From DATADF01 sp046263155 (GTDB lineage: Bacteria; Actinomycetota; CADDZG01; WHSQ01): DNA of 6,030 nt. The notes under the pieces are model-generated. The model was not told the origin of the DNA. It worked only from the letters and a program-made list of their open reading frames with translations, and made no database searches. Location of the stretch: NCBI GenBank assembly GCA_046263155.1, contig JBHELF010000089.1, positions 1 through 6,030 of the forward strand, given 5' to 3'. Of the stretch, positions 6,030 to 6,030 are shown in pieces (position 1 is the first letter of the stretch; the number at the start of each line of letters is the position of its first letter). The position numbers were made by a program, and so were the translations under genes.

Positions 6030-6030
6030 G

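Overview
The window looks like a piece of a high-GC actinobacterial chromosome, possibly a soil lineage near Thermoleophilia/Gaiellales/Rubrobacteria. This is inferred from gene families only: small membrane proteins with proline-rich tails, a DUF4190-type protein, an Rv1264-like class III cyclase, and a secreted PHM-like plus cupredoxin protein of a kind I associate with these groups. No rRNA, tRNA, CRISPR array, insertion sequence or phage gene is visible.

Layout. The left part (about 1-1750) carries three short plus-strand membrane-protein genes in a row: a four-helix protein ending in a Gly/Pro-rich tail, a two-helix protein ending in a poly-Pro tail, and a DUF4190-like protein with a Trp-rich N-terminal segment and a Pro-rich linker. 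The third gene is broken in this sequence by an apparent one-base deletion near 1632-1637. All three share a TPPPP-type tract.

The rest (about 1843-6030) is transcribed from the minus strand. Read in that direction it holds the C-terminal end of a membrane fatty acid desaturase cut by the window edge, a TetR-family regulator 9 bases further on, a class III adenylate cyclase overlapping the TetR stop by four bases (ATGA), an exported PHM-like/cupredoxin copper protein after an 84-base gap, and a stand-alone response-regulator receiver domain after a 45-base gap, probably with its own leaderless promoter. The two gene blocks converge at 1751-1842, where there is an inverted repeat around a CCG repeat.

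How the genes may work together. The desaturase, TetR and cyclase look like one operon. The cyclase N-terminal region resembles the regulatory domain of mycobacterial Rv1264, whose structure was solved with bound oleic acid; the related cyclase Rv2212 responds to fatty acids. A desaturase that makes unsaturated acyl chains, a possible acyl-responsive repressor and a possibly fatty-acid-sensing cyclase in one transcript suggests a membrane-lipid-to-cAMP circuit. This is a hypothesis, but a specific and testable one. The exported copper protein keeps candidate ligands for two PHM-type copper sites and one type 1 copper site, and its substrate is unknown.
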